64,000 nt of DNA. Source: Chimaeribacter coloradensis (GTDB lineage: Bacteria; Pseudomonadota; Gammaproteobacteria; Enterobacterales; Enterobacteriaceae). How positions within the stretch are numbered: position 1 is the first letter of the stretch; the number at the start of each line of letters is the position of its first letter. This document shows, piece after piece, positions 41,177 through 51,634 of this stretch. The position numbers were made by a program, and so were the translations under genes. The notes under the pieces were generated by a model. It was not told the origin of the DNA. It worked only from the letters and a program-made list of their open reading frames with translations, and ran no database searches. The stretch covers positions 1-64,000 of the forward strand of contig NZ_PJZH01000007.1 of NCBI RefSeq assembly GCF_002858715.1, written 5' to 3'.

Positions 41177-44100
41177 CTATACGCGTGGTTCACGTGGAGG
41201 GAAAGCCAGCGTACAGTGGCTGCTGTTTAACGCGAGATTCGGGTTAAAGGCGGGATCGTAATCCAGCGCGTCACCATAGGTCTCCCGCATATATTCCACT
41301 TCACGTTTAAAGCGTTCAACCTTATCCGCGTCCAGGTCATATCCCCGCGTAGCGGACTCATGATGGTAGAGCTCAGCATATGGCGTCCAAAGATTACGAT
41401 AACCCGCATCACGCACACGGATGCAGAAATCGACATCGTTGAAAGCAACGGTCAGGTTTTGCTCATCAAGGCCTCCGACCTGCTGGTAGACATCCTTACG
41501 GATCAGCAGGCAAGCGGCGGTCACGGCAGACAGGTTCTGGATTAGCCAGGCCCGGCCAAAATAGCCAAGGTTATGACGCGTAATCCCTACATGCACATGC
41601 CCGGCGACGCCGCCCATGCCCAGAATTACCCCACCATGCTGCAAGGTATCATCCGGATACCACAGGCGTGCACCCACGGCACCAATCCCGGGACGCACCG
41701 CATGGCTGACCATTTCATCCAGCCAATCCGGCGTGATGACCTCAATATCATTATTGAGCAGGCAGACCAGCTCACCCCGTGCGACTGCCACAGCGCCGTT
41801 ATTCAGCGCGGAATAGTTAAATGGCCGGTCATCACGCAGGACGGTGATGTTTTCCCGTTGGTTGAGTTCGGCAAAATAGGCAAGCGCCCCGGCATCATCA
41901 CTGCCGTTATCTACCAGGATGATTTCATAATTCGGGTAGGTGGTTTTTTCAGTGATACTGTCAATGCACTGCTGCACCAGCTGCTTGCCGTTGCGGGTCG
42001 GAATAATGATGGAAACCAGCGGTAAGTCGTCAGGCAGGGCATATTTCACCCGTATCATGGACATGCCCTCGACGGCCTCATCCACTTCGGCCCGGATACT
42101 CTGGCGCTCCAGGTGCTCTTTCACCACGCGCAGGGCAGCCAGGAACGCATAAGGCTTCTCACCGCCGCCGGCTGCGGTGCTGCCCGGGATAATCCGCCAG
42201 TGGTAAAGCACCTTCGGAATATGGTGCACGGCCTGATGACCGGCCGCCTCAATACAGCGCAGGGCCAGATCGTAATCCTGGCTGCCTTCCACGCCCAGGC
42301 GGAACCCACCAACCTCTTTTACCAGGCTGTGTTTATACACGCCCAGATGGGAGAACATATTCTGAGACAGGAAGAGATCGGGGTTCCAGTCCGGCTTGAA
42401 GTAAGGATGGCAACGAACGCCCTCAGGGTCGACCTTGTCCTCATCACTGTAGAACATGGCTGCATCAGGGTGAGCCAGGGCCGCTTTCGCCACCTCAAAC
42501 AGGGCATTTTCCGGCAGCAGATCGTCATGGTCCAGCAGGGCGATATACTCCCCGCTTGCCAGGGCCAGTGCGCTGTTACTCGCTGCTGAAATATGCCCAT
42601 TCTGCTCACGCAGGCAGATCTTGATCCGTGGGTCACGTGCTGCGTAGGCTTTCAGCACCTCCTGCACATCACGGTTTGGCGAACAGTCATCTGCAATGCA
42701 GAGTTCCCAGTGCGGGTAGACCTGACGCATCACCGACTCAATCGCCTCACTCAGCAGTTCAGCCGGCGGGTTATAGGCAGGCATGACCACACTGATCACC
42801 GGATGACGCGCAAACGCACCAATTTCCTGGCGTGCCTGCTCGCGCTTTGCCTGATCGAATGTGTCGTATTGTGCGACCCATTCTACGTAGTCAGCACGGC
42901 GCTGGGCCGGTGTTTCAATCGCGGACTGGTTTAACTTGCCGCGGGCGCGTGACAGGATACCGCCGATCCCCTCACGGCGCAGGGTGCGGTAGACCAGCGT
43001 CGCCAGCGGTTTCCAGCCACCCATTTCACGGGCATAGTGCGGGGCATTTTTTGCCAGCCGGCCAACAGAGTGCGCTTTATGCACAGCAAAATGAGCATAT
43101 TTACGTTTATCTGCCGGCAGACGGCGGCTGATGGCACGCAACGGGGCGGTGGCACGCCAGCTGGCCGAGGAATAGACGCCGCTCAGATTCTGGTCAAGGT
43201 TGACGGCGTGTTGATTGAGGTTAGCCAGATGGTGGTTCAGATCGGCCGTTTGCTGGCTCAGTTCAGCAATTTGCTGGTGCAGCGCATCCACCTCTTCCTG
43301 GGAATAACCTACCGGGTCAGGCAGCACACTCAGGGCAGTCAGGCGCTCATCCAGCGTCATATTCTCTTTGGTCAGAATATGTTGTACCTGCACCAGCAGG
43401 TTATTTTCCTGGGTCAGCCGGTCGATATATTGCTGGAACGTCAGGGCCTCTTTTTCTGCAGACGCCCGTAACTGGCCAATATGCTCCGCCAGCTGCGGCA
43501 GGTTGATGCGGGTACGTAAGCTGACCGGGCGTAATTGCTCCGCAATCGGGGCAGCCGTCTTGTTCTGAATGCGGGCCATAAAGGCAGCATCCTGTGCCAG
43601 ATAGGCCCTGCAATCCTCTTCGTCACACTCAAAGCCCAGCGCCTGCATCAATGCCAGCGTCAGCAGGAAAACGTTGCTGTTACACTCCGGCGGCAGGCTG
43701 TCCAGCGAGGTGATCCGGAACAGCGAGTGGTAAATGCCGCGATAGGCAACATACCCCAGGGCAACTGAGGTATCCAGATCCCACTCCAGATCAAAATAGA
43801 CGATCTCACCGGAAGGGGTACGGATGGCATTAAACGGCAGGGCATCCTGGTATTCAGCAGGCAGCGCCAGATCTTTATCATAACGGCCCACAGGCTGGCC
43901 GGCACGGGTGAGTAAGCTGTCCAGCCAGAAGGCCGCCCAGTCACGTACCTGCTCAAAGCGCCAGCCAGGACGGTTTACCTGTTGCAGCAAATCCTGCCAC
44001 AGTGAATTACCGGGAATAAAGGGGTTCTCTTCCGGCTGATTACGGCATGCCGGATCGGCCGCGCCGGGAAGATTCACCATCGGCCCCGTCAGGACAGAGA

Positions 44101-45199
44101 GGTCACCCGACACCGTGCGCTCAAAGCGGGTCACTTTATTAAACGCCGGGATGCGGCCGTCCGAAAAGTGGTAAGCGGCAGTCTGCGGATGGAGGGGTTC
44201 AACCGGCCGGCGGGAGCTTACCATCAGGAAGGAGTTGCTCAGATCCGGTGCCAGGCCATTTTCCCAGGTGCTTTTGGTCGCCTGTTCAAGGGAGAAGAGG
44301 TATTCAGGAACCTGCTGCGGATCCTGGTGTACGGTCTCTATCGCCAGGTGGCTCAGTTGCGCGGCATGATGTTGCCAGCCGGAGGGCGTCACCACTGTCA
44401 CCGGCAATTTATAGTCCGGCAGCGGCAGGTACTCTTCCACATTGCCGAAACCGCTGCTGGCCAGCAAGGCGATCAGCTCGCGGCGGCCAAGGGTGGAGAC
44501 GCCGTTGTCAGCATAGGCATTATTAATCCCGATCATCGGCTTGCCGAGATGATCTTCGTTGGCACCGGCAAAATATTTCAGGCCCAGCTTATTCTCAATA
44601 GCGACAAACAACCTGCCTTCCGGACTCAGGCGGCGTTCGCAATCCTGCAACAAATGTTGCTGGCCCTGGGTACCGAGAAAGACGTTGGCGTACTCAAGTA
44701 CCCCAATCAGTAAGACGGCATCAAACTCGCCCAGGTCGGGCAGTTGATCGCTGGGTGCCGACACCACGGTGACATTCGGCAGGTCACGGGTACGCTGACG
44801 GGCGATCTGGCCGCGGCGTGGGCTGCCTTCCACGGAAACCACTTCCGCACAGGACTCCCCCAGGAAGCGGGTGATGGCACCGCACCCACAGCCGATCTCC
44901 AGCACCCGTTTCCCGGCAAACCAGGATTTGAACGGCAATAGAAGATTGGAACGGCGCGAAATAAGATGATAGGTGGAGGGCCAGTCCTTCATCTTCTCAC
45001 TCAGTTCCAGTGAGTACACACTCAGGTCGCGGGCATGCGTCACCGCGTCCAGCACGTAGTTTTCAACCTCATCGCCGTCATTATAGGCAAACTCTTGTTG
45101 AGTATTCAGGCACCATACGCCGGTTTGTTCATTCAGTGAAAAACCATGCGCAGAGAGGCAGTGTGGCACATCAATCTGTTTCAAATTTAATTCTCGCAT
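41177..45199 (-). CDS. Giant fusion: SAM methyltransferase, coiled coil and two GT2 domains
   Basis: A 1340-residue protein with a class I methyltransferase at the N-terminus (SAM loop VLEIGCGCGAIT, about 99-110, domain to about 250), a middle region without assignment, a heptad-rich coiled coil (about 585-675), and two glycosyltransferase family 2 domains starting near 800 (SVVMPAYNPP, CIADDCSPN, LDHDDLLPE) and 1060 (SIIIPTRNGK, LVDNGSDDAG, LNNDIEVITPD). This layout resembles multidomain O-chain polymerases, where a methyl cap ends the chain and the coiled coil acts as a length ruler. With Wzt/Wzm next door, it is a good candidate for the chain-length-setting polymerase-terminator. Its start overlaps the wzt end by 29 bases. 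Confidence 0.88.
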   Translation of the reverse strand: MRELNLKQIDVPHCLSAHGFSLNEQTGVWCLNTQQEFAYNDGDEVENYVLDAVTHARDLSVYSLELSEKMKDWPSTYHLISRRSNLLLPFKSWFAGKRVLEIGCGCGAITRFLGESCAEVVSVEGSPRRGQIARQRTRDLPNVTVVSAPSDQLPDLGEFDAVLLIGVLEYANVFLGTQGQQHLLQDCERRLSPEGRLFVAIENKLGLKYFAGANEDHLGKPMIGINNAYADNGVSTLGRRELIALLASSGFGNVEEYLPLPDYKLPVTVVTPSGWQHHAAQLSHLAIETVHQDPQQVPEYLFSLEQATKSTWENGLAPDLSNSFLMVSSRRPVEPLHPQTAAYHFSDGRIPAFNKVTRFERTVSGDLSVLTGPMVNLPGAADPACRNQPEENPFIPGNSLWQDLLQQVNRPGWRFEQVRDWAAFWLDSLLTRAGQPVGRYDKDLALPAEYQDALPFNAIRTPSGEIVYFDLEWDLDTSVALGYVAYRGIYHSLFRITSLDSLPPECNSNVFLLTLALMQALGFECDEEDCRAYLAQDAAFMARIQNKTAAPIAEQLRPVSLRTRINLPQLAEHIGQLRASAEKEALTFQQYIDRLTQENNLLVQVQHILTKENMTLDERLTALSVLPDPVGYSQEEVDALHQQIAELSQQTADLNHHLANLNQHAVNLDQNLSGVYSSASWRATAPLRAISRRLPADKRKYAHFAVHKAHSVGRLAKNAPHYAREMGGWKPLATLVYRTLRREGIGGILSRARGKLNQSAIETPAQRRADYVEWVAQYDTFDQAKREQARQEIGAFARHPVISVVMPAYNPPAELLSEAIESVMRQVYPHWELCIADDCSPNRDVQEVLKAYAARDPRIKICLREQNGHISAASNSALALASGEYIALLDHDDLLPENALFEVAKAALAHPDAAMFYSDEDKVDPEGVRCHPYFKPDWNPDLFLSQNMFSHLGVYKHSLVKEVGGFRLGVEGSQDYDLALRCIEAAGHQAVHHIPKVLYHWRIIPGSTAAGGGEKPYAFLAALRVVKEHLERQSIRAEVDEAVEGMSMIRVKYALPDDLPLVSIIIPTRNGKQLVQQCIDSITEKTTYPNYEIILVDNGSDDAGALAYFAELNQRENITVLRDDRPFNYSALNNGAVAVARGELVCLLNNDIEVITPDWLDEMVSHAVRPGIGAVGARLWYPDDTLQHGGVILGMGGVAGHVHVGITRHNLGYFGRAWLIQNLSAVTAACLLIRKDVYQQVGGLDEQNLTVAFNDVDFCIRVRDAGYRNLWTPYAELYHHESATRGYDLDADKVERFKREVEYMRETYGDALDYDPAFNPNLALNSSHCTLAFPPREPRV

Positions 45200-46559
45200 T
45201 CAAATCAGCCAAACCGGTGAACGTCCCTACCGGTTGCACAGTGAGATGGATTGAATCATAGCGGCGGTCATGCGGGATGATCTCACCACCGGCTGAGCAA
45301 CTGGCAATACCGACAGAGACAAAATAGTCACCCTCGTACAGCCTGACCGGCATCATCACGGTCACCAGGGCTTCAGCCCCGGCCATGCCTTCGTTCAGCA
45401 GCTCAATATTCTGGATTTCAGAGTTGGTGTTGTAAATGGTCACCCCCTCTTTGGTTTTAACGGCAAAACCAAAAATAGGCCGGACGACCAGGCTGTTAAA
45501 GCGCACGCGGAAAACAAACCGGATCTCTTTGTGCGGTGCCAGGCTGACCGGATAAGCGTCGTCTTCCTGTTGCAGGTGGAAGTCCACCAGCTCGGCTGCC
45601 CGGTCGCCCCAGCGGTATTCCGCGGGGTTATAGTTTACCCGCTCTTCATACGCGCCGTTTACCAGGTTTTTCAGCGCCCCTGCGGAGGCCGGGGCCGCTT
45701 TCCCCTCTTCCCGTGCTGAGCGCGCCGTTTCGCCGATTACCGCTTCCTCGATCAGCGCTTCAGCCTCTTCCCGCGCCCCTTTTTCTGCCTGCGGTTTGCC
45801 GAACAGAATGTCCAGGTAACGGTTGACCACATCACGCGGCTTGCCCTGCACCTGCACATGGCCGCCGTCAAGCAGCAGCGCGCTGTCACAATGGGTGACA
45901 ATCTGTTCCGTGGCATGGGAGACAAACAGAATCGAGGTGCCCTGCTCTTTGAGCTTCTTCAGGCGGGCGAAACATTTGGCCTGGAATTTGGCATCGCCGA
46001 CCGCCAGCGCCTCATCAACAATCAGGATTTCCGGGTCAATCTGTGCCTGGACGGCAAACGCCAGGCGTACCAGCATCCCGCTGGAGTAGGCGCGCACCGG
46101 GGAGTCGATAAAGTGGCCGATATCCGCAAATGACAAAATGTCATCCAGCTTCGCATCGGTCTCCTCTTTGCTCAGCCCCAGCAGCGAGGCATTCAGGTAG
46201 ACGTTGTCACGGCCGCTGAAGTCCGTATTAAAACCCGCCCCCAGCTCCAGCAGCGCGGCGACCCGGCCATTGACTTTGACGTCACCGGACGTCGGCGTCA
46301 GCGTACCGGCAATAATCTGCAGCAGGGTCGACTTGCCGGAGCCGTTCCGGCCGACAATCCCCATGGTCTGGCCGCGCGGCAGCTCCAGTGAGACATCACG
46401 TAGCGCCCAGAAATCCTGGTGATAAACCCGCGGCTGGCGGCCAAGGCGGCGATCCAGCTGCGGAACAATAAACTGTTTGAGGCGACGAACCGGGCTTTCG
46501 TAAACCTGATAGCATTTGCTTATATTTTCGATGCGGATCGCATACTCTTCAGAGGACAT
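45171..46559 (-). CDS. wzt: O-polysaccharide ABC transporter ATP-binding protein Wzt
   Basis: Nucleotide-binding subunit exporting finished O-polysaccharide. ATG 46559 overlaps the wzm end and gives 462 residues. Walker A is GRNGSGKST (70-78), the signature YSSGMLVRLA, and Walker B ILIVDEALAVGD. After about 250 comes an extension with an acidic linker and a C-terminal beta-sandwich (from about 310), the domain that in some Wzt proteins recognises a modified chain end. That fits the methyltransferase in the neighbouring gene. Confidence 0.95.
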   Translation of the reverse strand: MSSEEYAIRIENISKCYQVYESPVRRLKQFIVPQLDRRLGRQPRVYHQDFWALRDVSLELPRGQTMGIVGRNGSGKSTLLQIIAGTLTPTSGDVKVNGRVAALLELGAGFNTDFSGRDNVYLNASLLGLSKEETDAKLDDILSFADIGHFIDSPVRAYSSGMLVRLAFAVQAQIDPEILIVDEALAVGDAKFQAKCFARLKKLKEQGTSILFVSHATEQIVTHCDSALLLDGGHVQVQGKPRDVVNRYLDILFGKPQAEKGAREEAEALIEEAVIGETARSAREEGKAAPASAGALKNLVNGAYEERVNYNPAEYRWGDRAAELVDFHLQQEDDAYPVSLAPHKEIRFVFRVRFNSLVVRPIFGFAVKTKEGVTIYNTNSEIQNIELLNEGMAGAEALVTVMMPVRLYEGDYFVSVGIASCSAGGEIIPHDRRYDSIHLTVQPVGTFTGLADLNARIKFETD

Positions 46560-47382
46560 CAGCAAACCCTTTTCTCGTCTTTTGGAACCAGGCATAACCC
46601 AGCCACATTACCACCACGGCAACCAGGGTATAGGTCCCCAGGCCAACGAAGTCCGGCATTTTTCCCCAGATCAACACCGCCCTGGCCTGCTCAATAATAA
46701 AGGTCAGCGGGTTCAGCAGGATCACAGGCTGCAACTCCTGCGGCAGCGCAGCAATCGGGAAGAAAACCGTGGAGAGGTACATGGTCACCACCATCAGCAG
46801 TGACACCGTCTGCCCGACATCCCGGATAAAGACCCCCAGCGAGGCGATAAACCAGGCCAGCCCCAGGGTCAGCAGCAGCAACGGCAGGAACACCAGCGGG
46901 GCGAAGATGGCCGTCCAGTGCAGGAAGCCATTAAACACAAAGAAGGCGAGCAGCAACACAATCAGGCTGATCAGGCTGTGGAACAGCACGGAACAGAGGG
47001 TGACAATCGGCAGGATCTCCAGGGGAAACACCACCTTTTTGACATAGTTTGCATTATGCACAATCAGGAACGGTGCCCGGTTGAGCACTTCAGAGAACAA
47101 CCCGTGGATAATCAGGCCGACGAACAAAATCACCGCGAAATCGGTTTTTGACTCCGTGGCCCCGCCGCCCGCCCAGCGGGCTTTAAACACCACGGAGAAG
47201 ACCAGCGTATAGACGGCCAGCATAAAGATCGGGTTGATGAAGGACCAGAGCAGCCCCATGACGGAGCCTTTGTACCGGCCAATAACATCCCGTTTGGCCA
47301 TCTGAAATATGAGGTTCCGGTGCCCCCAGGTGGTTGCCGCCAATGAGAGCAGTGAGGCGGGCTTACGCGAATGTGGATTCAT
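46549..47382 (-). CDS. wzm: O-polysaccharide ABC transporter permease Wzm
   Basis: Inner-membrane ABC-2 permease of 277 residues with six membrane segments and the family motif KRDVIGRYKGSVMGLLWSF. It pairs with Wzt to move undecaprenyl-linked O-polysaccharide to the periplasm. Its presence, and the absence of a wzy-like gene in this locus, indicates ABC-transporter-dependent synthesis. Confidence 0.95.
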   Translation of the reverse strand: MNPHSRKPASLLSLAATTWGHRNLIFQMAKRDVIGRYKGSVMGLLWSFINPIFMLAVYTLVFSVVFKARWAGGGATESKTDFAVILFVGLIIHGLFSEVLNRAPFLIVHNANYVKKVVFPLEILPIVTLCSVLFHSLISLIVLLLAFFVFNGFLHWTAIFAPLVFLPLLLLTLGLAWFIASLGVFIRDVGQTVSLLMVVTMYLSTVFFPIAALPQELQPVILLNPLTFIIEQARAVLIWGKMPDFVGLGTYTLVAVVVMWLGYAWFQKTRKGFADVL

Positions 47383-47500
47383 TACCTTTCTCTTACCTTA
47401 CGTCCTGAACCCTGCCGGCACGCCGATGCCTGCCGCCCGGGCCGGGCGGCAGAGAAGTGCTTACAGGAGTATGATGAACCAGCGTTGCAGCACCCTGCCG

Positions 47501-48373
47501 TTACGCATAGCGTGTGATATCACGCAGGGCTGCCTGCCAGTCGCTGGGGGCAATCCCGAAGGCCGCGCCGATTTTGCTGCAATCCAGCCGGGAGTTGGCC
47601 GGGCGTTGCGCAGGCGTGGGGTATTCTGCGGTGGTGATCGGGTTGATCCGCGGTTTCCGGGCAATAATACCCGCTTCTGCCGCGTGGTCCAGCAGCGCCC
47701 CGGCGAAATCTGACCAGCAGGTATAGGGCGCGCCGCTGTAGTGGTAGATGCCCCACGGCGCGTCGGCCTTGCCGGCAACCTGGCGCGCAATGGCCAGCAG
47801 CGTCTCGGCGATGTCGCCGGCGTAAGTCGGGCTGCCGAGCTGGTCACTGACCACGGATAGCTGATCGCGATCGCGGGCCAGCCGGATCATGGTTTTGACG
47901 AAGTTATTACCGTAAGCGCCGAACACCCAGGCCGTGCGCAGAATAATGTGGCGCGGGCAGGCCGCCGCCACTGCCTCTTCCCCGGCCAGCTTACTGGCAC
48001 CGTAGACGCCGGTCGGGCCGGTCTGGTCATCTTCCCGGTATGTGCCGGCTTTGTCGCCTGGGAAGACGTAATCGGTTGAGATGTGCAGCAATGCCGCGCC
48101 GGCATGGTGTGCCGCCGCCGCCAGGGCCGCCGGGCCATCGCGGTTGATGGCGTAAGCCAGCGCCTGTTCACTTTCGGCGCGGTCAACGGCGGTATAGGCC
48201 GCGGCGTTGATGATCACGTCCGGCTGGAAATCAGCCACCTGGCGTTCAACGGCTGCGCTGTCCGTAATGTCCAGTTGCTGGCGATCCACCGCCCGTACGT
48301 CCCACTCTGCCGGCGCACGGCTTGCCAGCTCCTTGCCTACCTGCCCCGCCCCGCCAACAATCAACAGTTTCAT
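47501..48373 (-). CDS. rmlD: dTDP-4-dehydrorhamnose reductase RmlD
   Basis: Last step to dTDP-L-rhamnose. The 290-residue SDR protein has the nucleotide loop IVGGAGQVGKEL, STDYVFPG and the active-site YGASK. Lies 101 bases after rmlC with a terminator between, so it may have its own promoter. A GC-rich hairpin without U tract is found downstream (about 47430-47452). Confidence 0.96.
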   Translation of the reverse strand: MKLLIVGGAGQVGKELASRAPAEWDVRAVDRQQLDITDSAAVERQVADFQPDVIINAAAYTAVDRAESEQALAYAINRDGPAALAAAAHHAGAALLHISTDYVFPGDKAGTYREDDQTGPTGVYGASKLAGEEAVAAACPRHIILRTAWVFGAYGNNFVKTMIRLARDRDQLSVVSDQLGSPTYAGDIAETLLAIARQVAGKADAPWGIYHYSGAPYTCWSDFAGALLDHAAEAGIIARKPRINPITTAEYPTPAQRPANSRLDCSKIGAAFGIAPSDWQAALRDITRYA

Positions 48374-48424
48374 AATCGTTTTTATTACCTTGAATAAAGA
48401 TCGGCCACTCTGCCTTTATAAGGG

Positions 48425-48452
48425 AAAAGGCCCCAGGGTTCTCCCGGGGCCT
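48425..48452 (-). terminator. Terminator downstream of rmlC
   Basis: On the minus strand AGGCCCCGGG/CCC-GGGGCCT (one bulge) with a four-base loop, followed by UUUU. It lies 23 bases past the rmlC stop, between rmlC and rmlD. Confidence 0.75.
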
Positions 48453-48474
48453 CAGTAAAAGGCACTGCGTCTGG

Positions 48475-49008
48475 TCAGAACAATTCAGAGAATGTTTTGC
48501 CCAGCTGGTCTTTCGCCGACAGGCGCGGTTCGGTGACCGGCCAGTCGATGCCTACCTCCGGGTCGTTCCAGATCAGGCAGCCTTCATTGGCCGGATCATA
48601 GTAATCCGTGCACTTGTACTCAAAATCGGCAAACTCTGAAATCACCACAAACCCGTGTGCCAGGCCCGGTGGAACCCACAACTGGTTTTTGTTCTCTTCA
48701 GAGAGGGTCACGCCGACCCACTGTTTAAAAGAGGGCGAGTCCGGGCGGATATCGACCACGACGTCGAACACTTCACCCCGTACCACGCGCACCAGTTTGC
48801 CCTGCGGCCGGGCCGTCTGGAAGTGGAGGCCGCGCAGCACGCCCTGTGAGGAGCGCGAGTGGTTGTCCTGAACAAACTCCAGATCAATATCAAGCATCTC
48901 CTGATAACGATCCCGCTGGAAGGTCTCTAAAAAGAAGCCGCGCTGATCGCCAAATACTTTAGGCTCGATCAGTTTTACACCTTTGACCCGGGTCTCAATC
49001 ACATTCAT
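48475..49008 (-). CDS. rmlC: dTDP-4-dehydrorhamnose 3,5-epimerase RmlC
   Basis: Third step of dTDP-rhamnose synthesis. ATG 49008 gives 177 residues; an upstream GTG at 49020 is also in frame. Cupin-fold markers are LIEPKVFGDQRGFF, RGLHFQ with the catalytic His, and PPGLAHGFVV. Divergent from rmlBA across a 576-base gap. Confidence 0.96.
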   Translation of the reverse strand: MNVIETRVKGVKLIEPKVFGDQRGFFLETFQRDRYQEMLDIDLEFVQDNHSRSSQGVLRGLHFQTARPQGKLVRVVRGEVFDVVVDIRPDSPSFKQWVGVTLSEENKNQLWVPPGLAHGFVVISEFADFEYKCTDYYDPANEGCLIWNDPEVGIDWPVTEPRLSAKDQLGKTFSELF

Positions 49009-49584
49009 TTCGTCATTCACTCATATACTGACACGCAAACGTGCTGCCGATATTTAATTACGCTGGGACACACCCTATCAAAAACCCATCCATTATGCGC
49101 CTGATTACGGGTGTATTTGATCCCAAAATGTTAGCACAGATGATCCTTATGCCAGAACCTTCTTAAAGAAAATATCTCAGCCTGAACAAGGTTCAGGTTA
49201 CACGCTCCCCGTTCCGCTCCACAACTTCTTTTCTTCCCTGCCCCGGCACCCGGAAAACCGGCGTCTGCCGCGGGGAAAAAAACGTTAACTTTATAATTAG
49301 CGCGCTATTAATTTATCTCTTTATTTAAACGCTCTGTTATTGACCAAAAGAGAACGGCCTGCTTTTTTTCACCGCCCTTTCTCTACGAATAATCCGAAAA
49401 TAAAAAAGAGCAGTTTTGCTTATCTTTAATTCCCCAACCATTCCTGTTGAGCATATCTTGCCAACAGGTATAATTCGTCGGTTTTGTATCAGGGTGTTGC
49501 ATCCCGGATCGGGTGCCATTGATACGTCTGAGCGACTCACGGCAGTGACGTGAGAGTAACTATTCCAGATATGAGTCTACGTTT
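49009..49584. promoter_or_regulatory. Divergent control region between rmlC and rmlB
   Basis: 576 bases, noticeably AT-richer than the flanking genes, no believable ORF. Promoters for both directions must lie here. I looked for the ops/JUMPstart element (GGCGGTAG on either strand) and did not find it, although such loci often carry it. Confidence 0.55.
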
Positions 49585-50649
49585 ATGAAAATTTTGGTTA
49601 CGGGTGGAGCAGGGTTCATCGGTTCGGCGGTGGTGCGCCACATCATTAACCACACGGACGACAGCGTTCTGGTGGTGGACAGCCTCACCTATGCAGGGAA
49701 CCTGGAGTCGCTGGCCACGGTGGCGGACAATGCCCGTTATCAGTTTGCGCAGGTGGACATCTGCGACCGCCCTGCCCTCGACGCGCTGTTTGCCGATTAC
49801 CAGCCCGATGCGGTGATGCACCTGGCCGCCGAAAGCCACGTTGACCGCTCGATTGACGGCCCGGCCGCCTTTATCGAAACCAACATCATCGGCACCTACT
49901 CCCTGCTGGAAGCGGCGCGCCACTACTGGAACGCGCTGGAGGGCGGCCGCAAGGCGGCTTTCCGCCTGCACCATATCTCCACGGATGAGGTCTATGGCGA
50001 CCTGCACGGCACCGATGACCTGTTCACGGAAACCACCCCGTATGCGCCGAGCAGCCCCTACTCCGCCTCGAAAGCCTCCAGTGACCATCTGGTCCGCGCC
50101 TGGCAGCGTACCTACGGCCTGCCGACGCTGGTGACCAACTGCTCCAACAACTACGGCCCGTACCATTTCCCGGAGAAGCTGATCCCGCTGATCATCCTGA
50201 ACGCCCTGGCCGGCAAACCGCTGCCGGTGTACGGCAACGGCCAGCAGATCCGCGACTGGCTCTACGTCGAAGACCATGCGCGTGCGCTGTATAAAGTGGT
50301 GACCGAAGGCGAGATTGGTGAAACCTACAACATCGGCGGCCATAACGAGCGCAAAAACATCGATGTGGTGAAAACCATCTGCGGCATCCTGGATGAGCTT
50401 ATCGCTGAAAAACCGGCCGGGGTGACCCACTTCGCCGATCTGATCACCTACGTGACCGATCGCCCGGGCCACGATATGCGTTACGCCATCGATGCCGGCA
50501 AAATCGAGCGCACCCTGGGCTGGACACCGGAAGAGACGTTCGAAAGCGGGATCCTGAAAACCGTACAGTGGTACCTGACCAATAAAGAGTGGTGGCAGCG
50601 CGTGCAAAACGGCGCCTACGCAGGCGAACGTCTCGGCCTGCAAAAATAA
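49585..50649 (+). CDS. rmlB: dTDP-glucose 4,6-dehydratase RmlB
   Basis: Second step to dTDP-rhamnose, NAD-dependent. The 354-residue protein has the Rossmann loop [21 protein letters not shown] and [10 protein letters not shown]. Together with rmlA it is transcribed away from rmlCD, so the four-gene pathway is split into two divergent units. Confidence 0.97.
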   Translation: MKILVTGGAGFIGSAVVRHIINHTDDSVLVVDSLTYAGNLESLATVADNARYQFAQVDICDRPALDALFADYQPDAVMHLAAESHVDRSIDGPAAFIETNIIGTYSLLEAARHYWNALEGGRKAAFRLHHISTDEVYGDLHGTDDLFTETTPYAPSSPYSASKASSDHLVRAWQRTYGLPTLVTNCSNNYGPYHFPEKLIPLIILNALAGKPLPVYGNGQQIRDWLYVEDHARALYKVVTEGEIGETYNIGGHNERKNIDVVKTICGILDELIAEKPAGVTHFADLITYVTDRPGHDMRYAIDAGKIERTLGWTPEETFESGILKTVQWYLTNKEWWQRVQNGAYAGERLGLQK

Positions 50650-50668
50650 TTACCTGGAAGGTGAGTCA

Positions 50669-51535
50669 ATGAAAGGCATCGTTTTAGCGGGCGGCTCCGG
50701 CACCCGCCTTTACCCGATTACACGCGGCATCTCGAAGCAATTGCTTCCGATTTACGACAAGCCGATGATCTACTACCCGATCTCCGTGCTGATGCTGGCC
50801 GGTATCCGGGAGATCCTGATTATCAGCACGCCGGACGACCTGCCGGCGTTCAAACGCCTGCTGGGTGACGGCTCGCAGTTTGGCCTGTCGCTCTCCTATG
50901 CGGAGCAGCCATCGCCCGACGGCCTGGCGCAGGCGTTTATCATCGGTGAAGAGTTCATCAACGGCGAGCGCTGCGCGCTGGTGCTGGGTGACAACATCTA
51001 CTTCGGCCAGAGCTTCGGCAAGAAGCTGGAGACGGTGGCTGAGCGCACCCACGGCGCCACGGTATTCGGCTACCAGGTGATGGACCCGGAACGTTTCGGC
51101 GTGGTGGAGTTTGATGACAATTTCAACGCCCTGTCGATTGAAGAGAAGCCGCTGCACCCTAAATCCCACTGGGCGGTGACCGGGCTCTACTTCTATGACG
51201 AGCGCGTGGTGGAGATGGCCAAGCAGGTCAAGCCGTCGCACCGCGGCGAGCTGGAGATCACCACCCTCAACGAGATGTACCTGCAACAGGGTGACCTGAA
51301 AGTGGAGCTGCTGGGGCGCGGTTTTGCCTGGCTCGACACCGGCACCCATGACAGCCTGGTTGAGGCGTCGCAGTTTATCCACACCATTGAGAAGCGTCAG
51401 GGCTTCAAGGTCGCCTGTCTGGAAGAGATCGCCTTCCGCAAGGGCTGGCTGAGCGCTGACCAGGTGGCGGAACAGGCGCAGATGCTGGCGAAAACCTCTT
51501 ACGGCCAGTACCTGAAAGATCTGATTGCCGAGTAA
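50669..51535 (+). CDS. rmlA: Glucose-1-phosphate thymidylyltransferase RmlA
   Basis: First step, making dTDP-glucose. The 288-residue protein shows the nucleotidyl loop [24 protein letters not shown] and VLGDNIYFG. Starts 19 bases after rmlB with GGAAGGTGAG upstream. Confidence 0.97.
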   Translation: MKGIVLAGGSGTRLYPITRGISKQLLPIYDKPMIYYPISVLMLAGIREILIISTPDDLPAFKRLLGDGSQFGLSLSYAEQPSPDGLAQAFIIGEEFINGERCALVLGDNIYFGQSFGKKLETVAERTHGATVFGYQVMDPERFGVVEFDDNFNALSIEEKPLHPKSHWAVTGLYFYDERVVEMAKQVKPSHRGELEITTLNEMYLQQGDLKVELLGRGFAWLDTGTHDSLVEASQFIHTIEKRQGFKVACLEEIAFRKGWLSADQVAEQAQMLAKTSYGQYLKDLIAE

Positions 51536-51554
51536 ACCGGCTCGCCGGTCAGAC

Positions 51555-51587
51555 AAAAAAGCACAGCGCAGGCTGTGCTTTTTTTAT
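51555..51587. terminator. Terminator between rmlA and the convergent galU-like gene
   Basis: AAGCACAGC/GCTGTGCTT stem (51559-51567, 51572-51580) with A run before and U run after; it can act in both directions. Confidence 0.9.
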
Positions 51588-51634
51588 GGCTGTGCGTTTT
51601 ATGGGGTGGGTTGCTGCAGGCGCGAGGCTGAGGT

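Noticed and set aside
49009-49584. ops/JUMPstart element expected near surface-polysaccharide operons
   Set aside because: Looked for GGCGGTAG in both orientations and found no match.
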